Origin: a bacterium
Lineage (GTDB): Bacteria > Thermodesulfobiota > Thermodesulfobiia > Thermodesulfobiales > Thermodesulfobiaceae
Reading direction: 5' to 3'
DNA length: 33,518 nucleotides
Assembly: GCA_021783475.1 (NCBI GenBank)
Contig: JAJXTU010000010.1
Coordinates: 1 to 33,518 of the forward strand
Below are positions 18,621-26,787 of this stretch, piece by piece. The position numbers and the translations under genes are program-made. How positions within the stretch are numbered: the first letter of the stretch is position 1; each line of letters starts with the position of its first letter. The notes under the pieces were generated by a model. That model was not told where the DNA came from. It saw nothing but the letters and a program-made list of their open reading frames with translations, and made no database searches.

Positions 18621-19484
18621 TTGTTTGTTATGAGGGCAGATTTCAGCTTAGAACCCAGCACATATATTAATCTAAACGAAAAGATTTCCAATAGCTATTT
18701 AGAAAGGGGGAAAACCGACATACTAAGGGTGGTGGTCTCGTCGACCCTCAGTCCAAAGGAGACAATTCACACCTATCAGCCTTTGCTCCAATATATTTCA
18801 AAAAAAACTGGCCTACAATGCATCCTAATACAAAAAAAGACAAATTTTGAAATCAAAGATTTGTTCAACTCTAAAGCGGTAGATATAGGAATAATAACGG
18901 CAAGCGCATATGTCCTTGATCAGGATCAGATGGACATTTTGGCGATACCTGTAATAAATAATGACTTAACTTTTTCATCAGTCATAGTCTCAAACAAAAA
19001 TAATATAAGAACATTTGAAAATTTAAAAGGAAAATCAATAGCATTTACCGATATCGCATCTTTTTCAGGATACCTAATACCCTTGTACTACCTAAAGGAA
19101 AATAATTCGGACATAAACTATTTTTCCAATCACATTTTTACATTTAATAGTTCTGACTCTATTCGCGCTCTCTTGGAAAACATCGTAGATGCCGCAGCTT
19201 TAAATAGTAAATTTTTTAGAACTTATATAAAAGAAAACCCTGAAATGTCAGAAAATCTACATATTGTCTGGCAATCTCCAATCAGAATAGGAAACCCGCC
19301 AATCGTTGCCAGAAAAAATATAAGTCCCGAGGTTGAAAAAAAAGTTAAAGATGTACTATTAAATATGTCCAACGACCCTGAAGGGCAAAGAATTCTCAAA
19401 AATATGGGATACGACAACTTCTCCAAACCACAATCATTACTATATTTGCCTATAAAAATGATACTCCAAAAACTCGAACAATGA
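18621..19484 (+). CDS. PhnD/SsuA-like phosphate/phosphonate-binding periplasmic protein (true N-terminus probably upstream)
   Basis: ILRVVVSSTLSPKETIHTYQPLLQYISKKTGLQCIL..., LKGKSIAFTDIASFSGYLIPLYYLKE, PPIVARKNISPEVEKKVKDVLLNMSNDPEGQRILKNMGYDNF; frame stays open upstream and encodes a TM helix. Confidence 0.85.
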   Translation: MFVMRADFSLEPSTYINLNEKISNSYLERGKTDILRVVVSSTLSPKETIHTYQPLLQYISKKTGLQCILIQKKTNFEIKDLFNSKAVDIGIITASAYVLDQDQMDILAIPVINNDLTFSSVIVSNKNNIRTFENLKGKSIAFTDIASFSGYLIPLYYLKENNSDINYFSNHIFTFNSSDSIRALLENIVDAAALNSKFFRTYIKENPEMSENLHIVWQSPIRIGNPPIVARKNISPEVEKKVKDVLLNMSNDPEGQRILKNMGYDNFSKPQSLLYLPIKMILQKLEQ

Positions 19485-20878
19485 GCTTAAAAGCAAAGAT
19501 TTTAATTATCAATATATTTTCAATATTTATAATAACCTTAGGGATAGCTTTAGAAATAAAGATAGTTCTAACACAAAATCTTGAAGATAGGCTTATCCTG
19601 AGGACTAACAACATAGCATCCACCCTCTCAGACAGTGTTATAGAACCATTGTTATCAAATAATATTTATTTAGTTCACCAGATACTTGTGCAATACAAAG
19701 AAAACAACCCTGAGGTAAGTTATATAAACATAATAGGCAACCAAAAAGAAGTAATTAGCAGCACCTTTAGCAATGGTTTTCCAAAAGAACTTTATCTTTT
19801 ACAAACTAGCGATACAGGGAATAATACAAAGGTGTTTTCCTCTGAAATAGGTAAAATTATCGATATTAAATATCCTATTGCAGATGGCTCTTTCGGATAT
19901 ATCCACATTGGTGTCACAGAAAAAGAGGTTGAAAAAAGAATACAAGAAATCATAGAAACGATTCTTTTGTTTGGCTTCTTTATTAACCTACTAGCTTCTG
20001 TTTTACTTTACAAGCTTACAAATTCAATAACCAATAATTTGAAAAAGTTGACTTTATACGCAAAAAACATAGCTATTGGCAATAGCGTTTCTCAACCAGA
20101 TATAAAAACCAATGATGAGGTAAAAGAACTCTTTACGTCATTCAGACACATGCTTATGTCGCTGGAAATATCATCAAAAGAAGAAATAAAACTAATTACA
20201 AAGTTAAAAGATGAAGAAACAAAAAGAGAGCTTCTAAAAAAGACTATGGAAACGCTCGAAAAAGAAAGAAAAAGAATTTCGATGGAAATACACGATTCTG
20301 TAATGCAAAATCTTGCATCTATAAATATAATGCTTAAAATAATCCAATCAAGGCTAAATCAACAAGAAAGATCAGAAATAGAAAATTTACAAAAATTAAT
20401 AGAAGAAACAATAGAAGAGCTTAGAAACATCGCAAGGAATCTTAGACCGCCTCAATTAGAAAAATTAGGTTTAAAATCAAGTTTAGAATCTTTTTTTGAT
20501 GAAATAGAAAAAAGACATAATTTAAAAATAAATTTTGACTTTACAATAAGTGAAGAAAAATTAGATTGGACATGGTCAATTAACATCTATAGAATAATTC
20601 AAGAGGCCATATCCAATATTATCAAGCACACAAGTGCAGATATCGCTGTCGTTTTAATAAAAGAATTAGATGGCAAAATTGAGCTCGAGATAAGAGATAA
20701 TGGAGAAGGATTTAATGTCGAGGGCACCTTAAATAAAAAGATAACTCGTCTTGGAATAGCTGATATGAGAGAAAGGGCAAAAACATATGGAGGCCAATTT
20801 ACTATAAGTTCCACAAAAGGAGGTGGTACATTTGTCAAAATCTCTTTCCCAAAACCTAAAAACAATGATATTAGTTGA
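19481..20878 (+). CDS. Membrane sensor histidine kinase (HAMP, HisKA_3, HATPase)
   Basis: RKRISMEIHDSVMQNLASINIML H-box, RNLRPPQLEKLGLKSSLESFFDE, IIQEAISNIIKHTSA N-box, IRDNGEGFN. Confidence 0.95.
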   Translation: MSLKAKILIINIFSIFIITLGIALEIKIVLTQNLEDRLILRTNNIASTLSDSVIEPLLSNNIYLVHQILVQYKENNPEVSYINIIGNQKEVISSTFSNGFPKELYLLQTSDTGNNTKVFSSEIGKIIDIKYPIADGSFGYIHIGVTEKEVEKRIQEIIETILLFGFFINLLASVLLYKLTNSITNNLKKLTLYAKNIAIGNSVSQPDIKTNDEVKELFTSFRHMLMSLEISSKEEIKLITKLKDEETKRELLKKTMETLEKERKRISMEIHDSVMQNLASINIMLKIIQSRLNQQERSEIENLQKLIEETIEELRNIARNLRPPQLEKLGLKSSLESFFDEIEKRHNLKINFDFTISEEKLDWTWSINIYRIIQEAISNIIKHTSADIAVVLIKELDGKIELEIRDNGEGFNVEGTLNKKITRLGIADMRERAKTYGGQFTISSTKGGGTFVKISFPKPKNNDIS

Positions 20879-21530
20879 CGATCATGCCATATTGAGAGCA
20901 GGTTTAAAAGCTTTAATTCAAGAGCATCAAGAAAAATTTAAAGTAATTGACGAAGCTTCAAGCGGAAAAGAGGCTATTGAAAAAATAAAGAGACTGCAGC
21001 CAAATATAGCTGTATTAGACATTTCTTTGCCAGACACAAGCGGATTAGACCTAATAGATTCAATCAAATCCAATTCTCCAAATACAAAAATTCTTATATT
21101 AAGCATGTTTGAAGATGAAACTATGATAGTTAAAGCATTGAAAATGGGTGCAAACGGATTTGTGCCAAAAAGATTGGCTTACGAGGAGTTGATTGAAGCT
21201 CTTGAAACAATTTCGAGCACAGATGACACTTATATTCCATCATGTCTTGCAAAAACAGTCTTGAGAGGAATGTTAGACAGGGAAAAAAGGGTAAAACTCA
21301 GTACAAGAGAAAGCCAAGTTCTAAGATATACAGCCTTAGGATATGGGAACAAAGAAATGGCAAACAGGCTTAATTTATCGGTAAAAACAATAGAAACCTA
21401 CAAGCTCAGGATTTCAGAAAAAATAAATGCTCAAAAAAAGTCTGATCTTGTAAAATACGCGATAAAAGAGGGTCTTCTAAAAGAAGAGGAAACAATAGAC
21501 ACATTAAATCATGAGGACACATCCCAGTAG
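20823..21530 (+). CDS. NarL/FixJ-type response regulator
   Basis: MILVDDHAILRAGLKALIQEH...VLDISLPDTSGLDLI...LSTRESQVLRYTALGYGNKEMANRLNLSVKTIETYKLRISEKI. The internal ATG at ~20865 (MILVDD) is the more natural start. Confidence 0.95.
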   Translation: MVHLSKSLSQNLKTMILVDDHAILRAGLKALIQEHQEKFKVIDEASSGKEAIEKIKRLQPNIAVLDISLPDTSGLDLIDSIKSNSPNTKILILSMFEDETMIVKALKMGANGFVPKRLAYEELIEALETISSTDDTYIPSCLAKTVLRGMLDREKRVKLSTRESQVLRYTALGYGNKEMANRLNLSVKTIETYKLRISEKINAQKKSDLVKYAIKEGLLKEEETIDTLNHEDTSQ

Positions 21531-21761
21531 ATGCGCACTTTGTTACAAATAAACTACCCCGATGTGAAAATTATAATTTCATTATTAATTCTATTATTTT
21601 TACTCTTTGTATTGTCAGCGGGGAGGTCTCCATATCTAAAAATAAATAGGGCGTCCAGCGCGATCATTGGCTCATGCTTTATTATAATATTTGGAATTCT
21701 AAACTTCGATCAAGCGGTAAGCTCTGTGGATATCAGGACAATAGCAATACTATTCAAATGA
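21531..21761 (+). CDS. N-terminal piece of split anion permease (ArsB/NhaD/SLC13-like)
   Basis: 76 aa, 2 TM, ends ...QAVSSVDIRTIAILFK*; starts immediately after the regulator stop codon. Confidence 0.65.
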   Translation: MRTLLQINYPDVKIIISLLILLFLLFVLSAGRSPYLKINRASSAIIGSCFIIIFGILNFDQAVSSVDIRTIAILFK

Positions 21762-22768
21762 TGATCCTGTCAGGAAGCTTGAAATTGGCTGGGTTTTTCC
21801 CAATGGCAGGTTCATTTCTAATCTCAAACGCAAAAAACAGAATTGCCTTGCTATATTTAACTATTTTTATTACAGGAATTTTTTCTATGATAATAATAAA
21901 CGATATAGTTTGTTTATTGTTTACACCAATAGTTATAATAATATGCTCTAGAACCAAAACCTACCCTATACCATTTTTATTAGGAGTAGCACTTGCATCC
22001 AATATTGGAAGTGCATGCTCTTTAATTGGAAACCCACAAAATATAATGATCGCAAATTTGTCCAAAATACCGTTTACAGTATATTTTATTAAAACATTGC
22101 CGATAAGTTTGCTTGGATTAATATTGGTTGCAATATTTTTACATATAATGTATAGAGATAGGTTGCCAAAAGAGATTTTGGATACAAAGTATAGAAAGTT
22201 TGTCTTTCACAAATATTTAGTTTACAAAAGTATTTTAATTTTGTTTTTTGTAATTTTAGGATTTGTGCTAAATCTCAATCAAGTTGTAGTTTCTAGTCTT
22301 GGCGTTGCGTTTCTAATGTTAACCAGAAGAATAAAGTCTGAAAAACTCATTAAAGAGGTAGATTACAGCCTCCTTCTAACTTTTATCGGACTTTTTATAG
22401 TGATAGGGGGAGTCGAAAAAAGTGGGGTTATAAATATATTGGTAAACGATATAGGACATAACCTTTTTAAAAATACAAGTTTTTTCTCATTTTTAACAGC
22501 AATACTATCAAACATCATCGGAAATGTTCCGGCAGTAATGATGCTCCATTACCTTATCCCAAATGAAAATGCCAACTACGGCTGGACAATGCTGGCTATC
22601 ATCTCAACATTGGCAGGCAATCTAACCCTTACTGGCTCAATTGCAAACCTAATAGTTGCTGAAATTGCTAAAAAGAATAAAATTGAAGTAAAATTTTTAG
22701 ATTATCTGAAAATTGGCTTTCCAACTACGATATTTCTTATATTTTTGAGTGTATTAATTATAAAATAA
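21758..22768 (+). CDS. C-terminal piece of split anion permease (ArsB/NhaD/SLC13-like)
   Basis: MMILSGSLKLAGFFPMAGSFLISNAKNRIALLYLTIFITGIFSMIIINDIVCLLFTPIVIII...LLGVALASNIGSACSLIGNPQNIMIANLSKI; ATG at 21758 overlaps the upstream stop (ATGA). Confidence 0.75.
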   Translation: MMILSGSLKLAGFFPMAGSFLISNAKNRIALLYLTIFITGIFSMIIINDIVCLLFTPIVIIICSRTKTYPIPFLLGVALASNIGSACSLIGNPQNIMIANLSKIPFTVYFIKTLPISLLGLILVAIFLHIMYRDRLPKEILDTKYRKFVFHKYLVYKSILILFFVILGFVLNLNQVVVSSLGVAFLMLTRRIKSEKLIKEVDYSLLLTFIGLFIVIGGVEKSGVINILVNDIGHNLFKNTSFFSFLTAILSNIIGNVPAVMMLHYLIPNENANYGWTMLAIISTLAGNLTLTGSIANLIVAEIAKKNKIEVKFLDYLKIGFPTTIFLIFLSVLIIK

Positions 22769-23215
22769 TTAATCAAACCTTCTAAAAAGATCTAAAACCT
22801 TGCCAAACAACAAAACAAATAAGATTGTTACGGCAATTCTGCCAAAGAAGATAACAACAAAGTTTGCTCCAATAGCAACAAATATCGCTGTATCCTCGAT
22901 CATTGCATGAGATAAAACCAAAAAGATGTTTATCAGAATAATCTCTTTTGTGCTTATTAAACCCTTTTTTACTTCGTCCATCACAGTACCAGCTCCATAT
23001 ATAAGACCAAATATAGACCCTGCAGCCAACGGTATAGCAGAATTTTTTGAAAAACCGAGATATTTAATAATATTTGCAACACTATTGCAAAAGCTGTCCC
23101 AAAACGGACTCCTCTTAAAGGTCTCTATAAAAATCATAAGTGGGATGACTATCATAGTGATGGTCAAAAGGGTGCCCAAGGAACCGAAAACAGCCTCTTC
23201 TAAAACTTCAATCAT
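22769..23215 (-). CDS. Nucleoside-recognition/gate-domain membrane protein (SpmB-like)
   Basis: SFCNSVANIIKYLGFSKNSAIPLAAGSIFGLIYGAGTVMDEVKKGLIS; Gate-domain pattern; overlaps the upstream gene. Confidence 0.7.
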   Translation of the reverse strand: MIEVLEEAVFGSLGTLLTITMIVIPLMIFIETFKRSPFWDSFCNSVANIIKYLGFSKNSAIPLAAGSIFGLIYGAGTVMDEVKKGLISTKEIILINIFLVLSHAMIEDTAIFVAIGANFVVIFFGRIAVTILFVLLFGKVLDLFRRFD

Positions 23216-23664
23216 CTTAAAACCATATTAAGCAAAAAGCCCGCAAGAAAAGATGTAGAAACTCTAAAAATTGTTATAAAAAATGGATTAACGCCTATTC
23301 TCGAACAGATTGCCCCTTCCAAAATAAGGCTGTGAGCTATCAAGACCATTATTGCAAGAATCGTTATCTCTCTTGAATTAAGACCCAGCCCGACAATAAC
23401 CCCCACAGCAGAATATATATTTAAAAGATAGCCTGTTATTAAGACCAAGGAAGCATCGCCCGGGAGGCCAAAATATTTCATAAATGGAGAAAAGATTGTA
23501 TCAAGGTAATACATAAGAGGAGTAGCCTTAAGAATTGTGACCAAAAAAAATACAGGCACAACTATCTTTGCAAGATTTAGAGTTGTGACAATACCCTTAT
23601 GAAAGCCAACCTTTATGCCGTCTAAAAGATAGCTGTTATCCATGTGTATAATTATATCAAACAA
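23212..23664 (-). CDS. Nucleoside-recognition/gate-domain membrane protein (SpmA-like)
   Basis: LAKIVVPVFFLVTILKATPLMYYLDTIFSPFMKYFGLPGDASLVLITGYLLNIYSAVGVI. An ATG at 23643 (MDNSYLL) is an alternative start. Confidence 0.7.
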   Translation of the reverse strand: MFDIIIHMDNSYLLDGIKVGFHKGIVTTLNLAKIVVPVFFLVTILKATPLMYYLDTIFSPFMKYFGLPGDASLVLITGYLLNIYSAVGVIVGLGLNSREITILAIMVLIAHSLILEGAICSRIGVNPFFITIFRVSTSFLAGFLLNMVLR

Positions 23665-23740
23665 GATTATAAAGGACTCTTTATGAGAAAATCAAGATAT
23701 ATAATATTTTTATACACACTTATTAGAATTGGAGAGAGAA

Positions 23741-24391
23741 ATGAAAATAATACATATTTTTTCAGGTGGTTTAGACTCTACTACTCTTTTGTATTATCTA
23801 TTAGACAAGGGGCACAATGTTAAAACAATAAGCTTTTTTTACGGTCAAAAGCATAAAAAAGAGCTGAAATGTGCGCAAAATATTTCTAATATACTAAATA
23901 TAGAAAATAAATTGATTGATTTGAGATCTTTAAAGACAGTTTTTGGAGACAGTTCTTTAACGAGCGATTTAGATATACCCGAAGGAAGATACAACGATTC
24001 CAATATGAGGTCTACTGTGGTGCCAAATAGAAATATGATATTTTTATCTATCGCAATCTCGTATGCAATATCCTCAAATTTTGAAGCAGTGTCATTAGGA
24101 GCTCACGCAGGCGATCACGCAATATATCCAGACTGTCGCCCTATATTTATAAAAAAAATGAACGAAGTCGCAAAAGTATGTGATTATAAAAAAATCTTAA
24201 TATGCGCGCCTTTTTTAGACCTTAAAAAACACGAAATAGTAAAAATAGGACTAAAATTAAAAGTCCCCTATGAGTCGACATGGACATGCTATAAAGGAGG
24301 GAGGAAACCCTGCTTGAAGTGTGGTTCATGCTCAGAAAGATTGGAGGCATTCGAAAAAAACAACGTAAAAGATCCCCTACTCGTTATTTAG
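23741..24391 (+). CDS. queC: 7-cyano-7-deazaguanine synthase
   Basis: MKIIHIFSGGLDSTTLLYYLLDKGHNVKTISFFYGQKHKKEL; STWTCYKGGRKPCLKCGSCSERLEAF Zn site; ATG at 23741 has SD ggagag. Confidence 0.93.
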   Translation: MKIIHIFSGGLDSTTLLYYLLDKGHNVKTISFFYGQKHKKELKCAQNISNILNIENKLIDLRSLKTVFGDSSLTSDLDIPEGRYNDSNMRSTVVPNRNMIFLSIAISYAISSNFEAVSLGAHAGDHAIYPDCRPIFIKKMNEVAKVCDYKKILICAPFLDLKKHEIVKIGLKLKVPYESTWTCYKGGRKPCLKCGSCSERLEAFEKNNVKDPLLVI

Positions 24392-24595
24392 ACTCTTTTT
24401 TGCTTCTTCCACTACACGGTGGACATCAGCTAAACATCAAGTCCCCTTTGGGTTGTTTAAATGGCACGCGCATTGGCCATCTTTCTTTTTGCTTACTATG
24501 AATTGTTGAATCTTAGAAACGCCATTGTGCGATATTACATCTTCTTTAATCTCATCATCAGTAAAACCAAAGCAGTAACAAATAGTTTGACTCAT
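24377..24595 (-). CDS. Candidate selenoprotein: BFD/CopZ-like [2Fe-2S] small protein with Sec (UGA at 24437-24439)
   Basis: Own translation: MSQTICYCFGFTDDEIKEDVISHNGVSKIQQFIVSKKKDGQCACHLNNPKGTUCLADVHRVVEEAKKSLNNE*; SD ggtgag upstream of ATG; coding pattern continues unbroken across the UGA; CxC...NPKGxUCLxDV resembles CopZ/BFD-type CxC...NPKGxCC sites. Confidence 0.85.
24408..24423 (-). promoter_or_regulatory. Candidate SECIS hairpin for the small selenoprotein
   Basis: On the minus strand TCCAC-CGTGTA-GTGGA begins 13 nt after the UGA; 5-bp perfect stem, 6-nt G/U loop. Confidence 0.5.
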
Positions 24596-24664
24596 AACTC
24601 ACCACTTTTCTAAAATATTATTATTTTTATTATAATATAAATATAATTATAAATAACTAAAGGA

Positions 24665-24771
24665 GGTGTTGTCCGTGATTATAAGATGATTTTGAAATAT
24701 AGCCCCTGATAGATACGTAGTTTACGTATCAAAAAACTCTAAATCAAAGGAGAAATATTATGGACAACACC
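24665..24771 (+). promoter_or_regulatory. Potential structured mRNA leader of the double-cubane gene
   Basis: GGTGTTGTCC (24665-24674) is perfectly complementary to GGACAACACC (24762-24771, overlapping the start codon); an internal hairpin lies at 24712-24730. Confidence 0.5.
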
Positions 24772-26022
24772 GAAATGTACCAATCGCTTGACATAGATTT
24801 AAAGGCTCACGACACCCTAATGGGAGCACTTCCAGTATTATTTAAAGAATGTTTTTTAAACAAAGAGCAAGAACTGACAGGTCTTTCATATTTTTATTCA
24901 GTGGTTGCAGACATACACGGAGCAAGGGTGAAAGAGCTAATAGACCATAAAAACAAGGGCCCAGTCATTGGGTCTTTTTGCATTTACGTGCCAGAAGAAA
25001 TAGTTTTAGCAGCATGCGGTCAATTGGTAGGACTTTGTGCAGGGGCTGACTTTTGGGTTCCATACGGTGAACAGATAGTGCCAAAAAATCTGTGCCCCCT
25101 AATAAAGGCAGGAATTGGAGCAAAGTATTCAAGAACCTGCCCATATTTTCAGGTAGTGGATCTGCTAATAGGAGAAAATACCTGTGATGGCAAGAAGAAG
25201 GCATGGGAAATATTTTCTGATATGGTTGATATGTACATTATGGATATGCCAAACAAAAAAAGCGATGCTGGGTTAAAGCTTTGGCAAGAGGAAGTAGAGA
25301 ATTTATGCAATTTTCTTGAAAAAAAATTTAGCAAGTCTATTAGTTTTGACTCCCTCCTAAAAGGTATCCAAAAGGTAAACGCAAAAAGAAACGCACTGAA
25401 AAGGCTCTATAACACAAGGAAGCTCTCCCCTTCTCCAATATCAGGAATAGACGCCCTATTGGTTACTCAAATAGGATTTTATGATGATATAGAAAGATAC
25501 ACAAAGATGGTAGAAGCATTAGCCCAAGAATGCGAAGAGAAGGCATCATCAAATTCGCAAAGCAAGAACAAAAAAAGAATATTGGTTACCGGTTCACCAA
25601 TGGTTGTACCCAACTGGAAGATTCATCACGTAATAGAAACAAGCGGCGCTGATGTAGTAGTCGAAGAAAACTGCACGGGCACAAGATATTTCAAGGACAA
25701 CGTTTCAATAGAAAATGCATCAAGCAAGGGAGATTTGCTCAAGAACATATCAGATAGGTACATAAAAAACATAAATTGTGCATGTTTCTCGCCAAATACA
25801 GGCAGAGAGGAAGATATATTAAACCTTTGTAAGGATTATAGAGTTGACGGTATTGTGTATGCCTCCCTTAGCTTTTGTACTACATATATGGTAGAAGCAG
25901 AGAAAATAAGAAAAACAGCAAAAGAAAATAATATACCTATGATTACGGTAGAATCAGATTATTCATTTGGAGACCTTGGACAGCTTAGGACAAGAATAGA
26001 GGCTTTTATAGAAAACTTATGA
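24760..26022 (+). CDS. 2-hydroxyacyl-CoA dehydratase-like, double-cubane-cluster reductase (YjiM-like)
   Basis: GSFCIYVPEEIVLAACGQLVGLCAGADFWVPYGEQIVPKNLCPLIKAGIGAK; ILVTGSPMVVPNWKIHHVIETSGADVVVEENCTGTRYF; GIVYASLSFCTTYMVEAEKI. Confidence 0.85.
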   Translation: MDNTEMYQSLDIDLKAHDTLMGALPVLFKECFLNKEQELTGLSYFYSVVADIHGARVKELIDHKNKGPVIGSFCIYVPEEIVLAACGQLVGLCAGADFWVPYGEQIVPKNLCPLIKAGIGAKYSRTCPYFQVVDLLIGENTCDGKKKAWEIFSDMVDMYIMDMPNKKSDAGLKLWQEEVENLCNFLEKKFSKSISFDSLLKGIQKVNAKRNALKRLYNTRKLSPSPISGIDALLVTQIGFYDDIERYTKMVEALAQECEEKASSNSQSKNKKRILVTGSPMVVPNWKIHHVIETSGADVVVEENCTGTRYFKDNVSIENASSKGDLLKNISDRYIKNINCACFSPNTGREEDILNLCKDYRVDGIVYASLSFCTTYMVEAEKIRKTAKENNIPMITVESDYSFGDLGQLRTRIEAFIENL

Positions 26023-26768
26023 AAATACTTGGTTTGGATATAGGCTCAAGAAGTATAAAATGGGTTCTTTACGACAAAAGTTCAAATTCTATGTTAGAAA
26101 GGGGGATATTAGATAGCACCCCTGCCAATCTTGAGAGGGTGGAAGATAGCATCCCCCCTTTCGACCAAATTGGCCTTACCGGTTATGGCAGACATAATTT
26201 AAATAACGTCCTAAAAGTAAAGTCTCCAAAGATAGTCTCAGAGATAACTTGCCACGCTAAGGGAGCAAGATACATTGAACCAGAACACTATTATCTCTTA
26301 GATATCGGCGGACAGGACACAAAATTTATAATGGTAGATAGGTCTGGAAAAATTATAGATTTTAAATTGAATGACAGGTGCTCGGCTGGAACAGGCAGAT
26401 ATATTGAAAATATGGCAAAAATATTAGATGTAAAAATCCAAGACTTTATAGACATGGCCGTTAGATCAGAAAAGCCATCCAATATAAACTCGATGTGCAC
26501 TGTTTTTGCAGAAAGCGAAATAATAAGCTTGATTCATTCCAGGGAACAGATAGAAGACATTGCTGCGGGAGTTATAAAATCTCTAATATTCAGAACAAAA
26601 GCTTTGATTGGAACAAATAAGACAGACGAAAGCATGTTGCTTTTAGGGGGACTCTCAGAACTGCAGAATATAGAAATTTTATTCGAAAGATTTGACTTAA
26701 AAATCAAAAAAAATTTACTCTCAAGATACACGGGCGCCCTGGGAGCAGCATTGATTTTAGTCGACTAA
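26019..26768 (+). CDS. ATPase activator of the BadF/BadG/HgdC family (YjiL-like)
   Basis: MKILGLDIGSRSIKWVLYDK; LLDIGGQDTKFIMVDRSGKIIDFKLNDRCSAGTGRYIENMA; MCTVFAESEIISLIHS; ATGA overlap with the preceding gene. Confidence 0.92.
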   Translation: MKILGLDIGSRSIKWVLYDKSSNSMLERGILDSTPANLERVEDSIPPFDQIGLTGYGRHNLNNVLKVKSPKIVSEITCHAKGARYIEPEHYYLLDIGGQDTKFIMVDRSGKIIDFKLNDRCSAGTGRYIENMAKILDVKIQDFIDMAVRSEKPSNINSMCTVFAESEIISLIHSREQIEDIAAGVIKSLIFRTKALIGTNKTDESMLLLGGLSELQNIEILFERFDLKIKKNLLSRYTGALGAALILVD

Positions 26769-26787
26769 ATAGATAGTTTAATAAAAC

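Noticed and set aside
23665-23740. preQ1 riboswitch before queC
   Set aside because: No recognisable preQ1 aptamer sequence; only promoter-like AT-rich DNA.
24319-24501. 60-aa plus-strand ORF
   Set aside because: Overlaps the queC end and is antisense to the small selenoprotein gene, which has far better coding character.
24676-24760. Reading the leader as a multi-UGA selenoprotein (MIIRUFUNIAPDRYVVYV...)
   Set aside because: The frame needs two UGAs in three codons and runs into the next gene before a further UGA; more likely a 4-codon leader or non-coding RNA.
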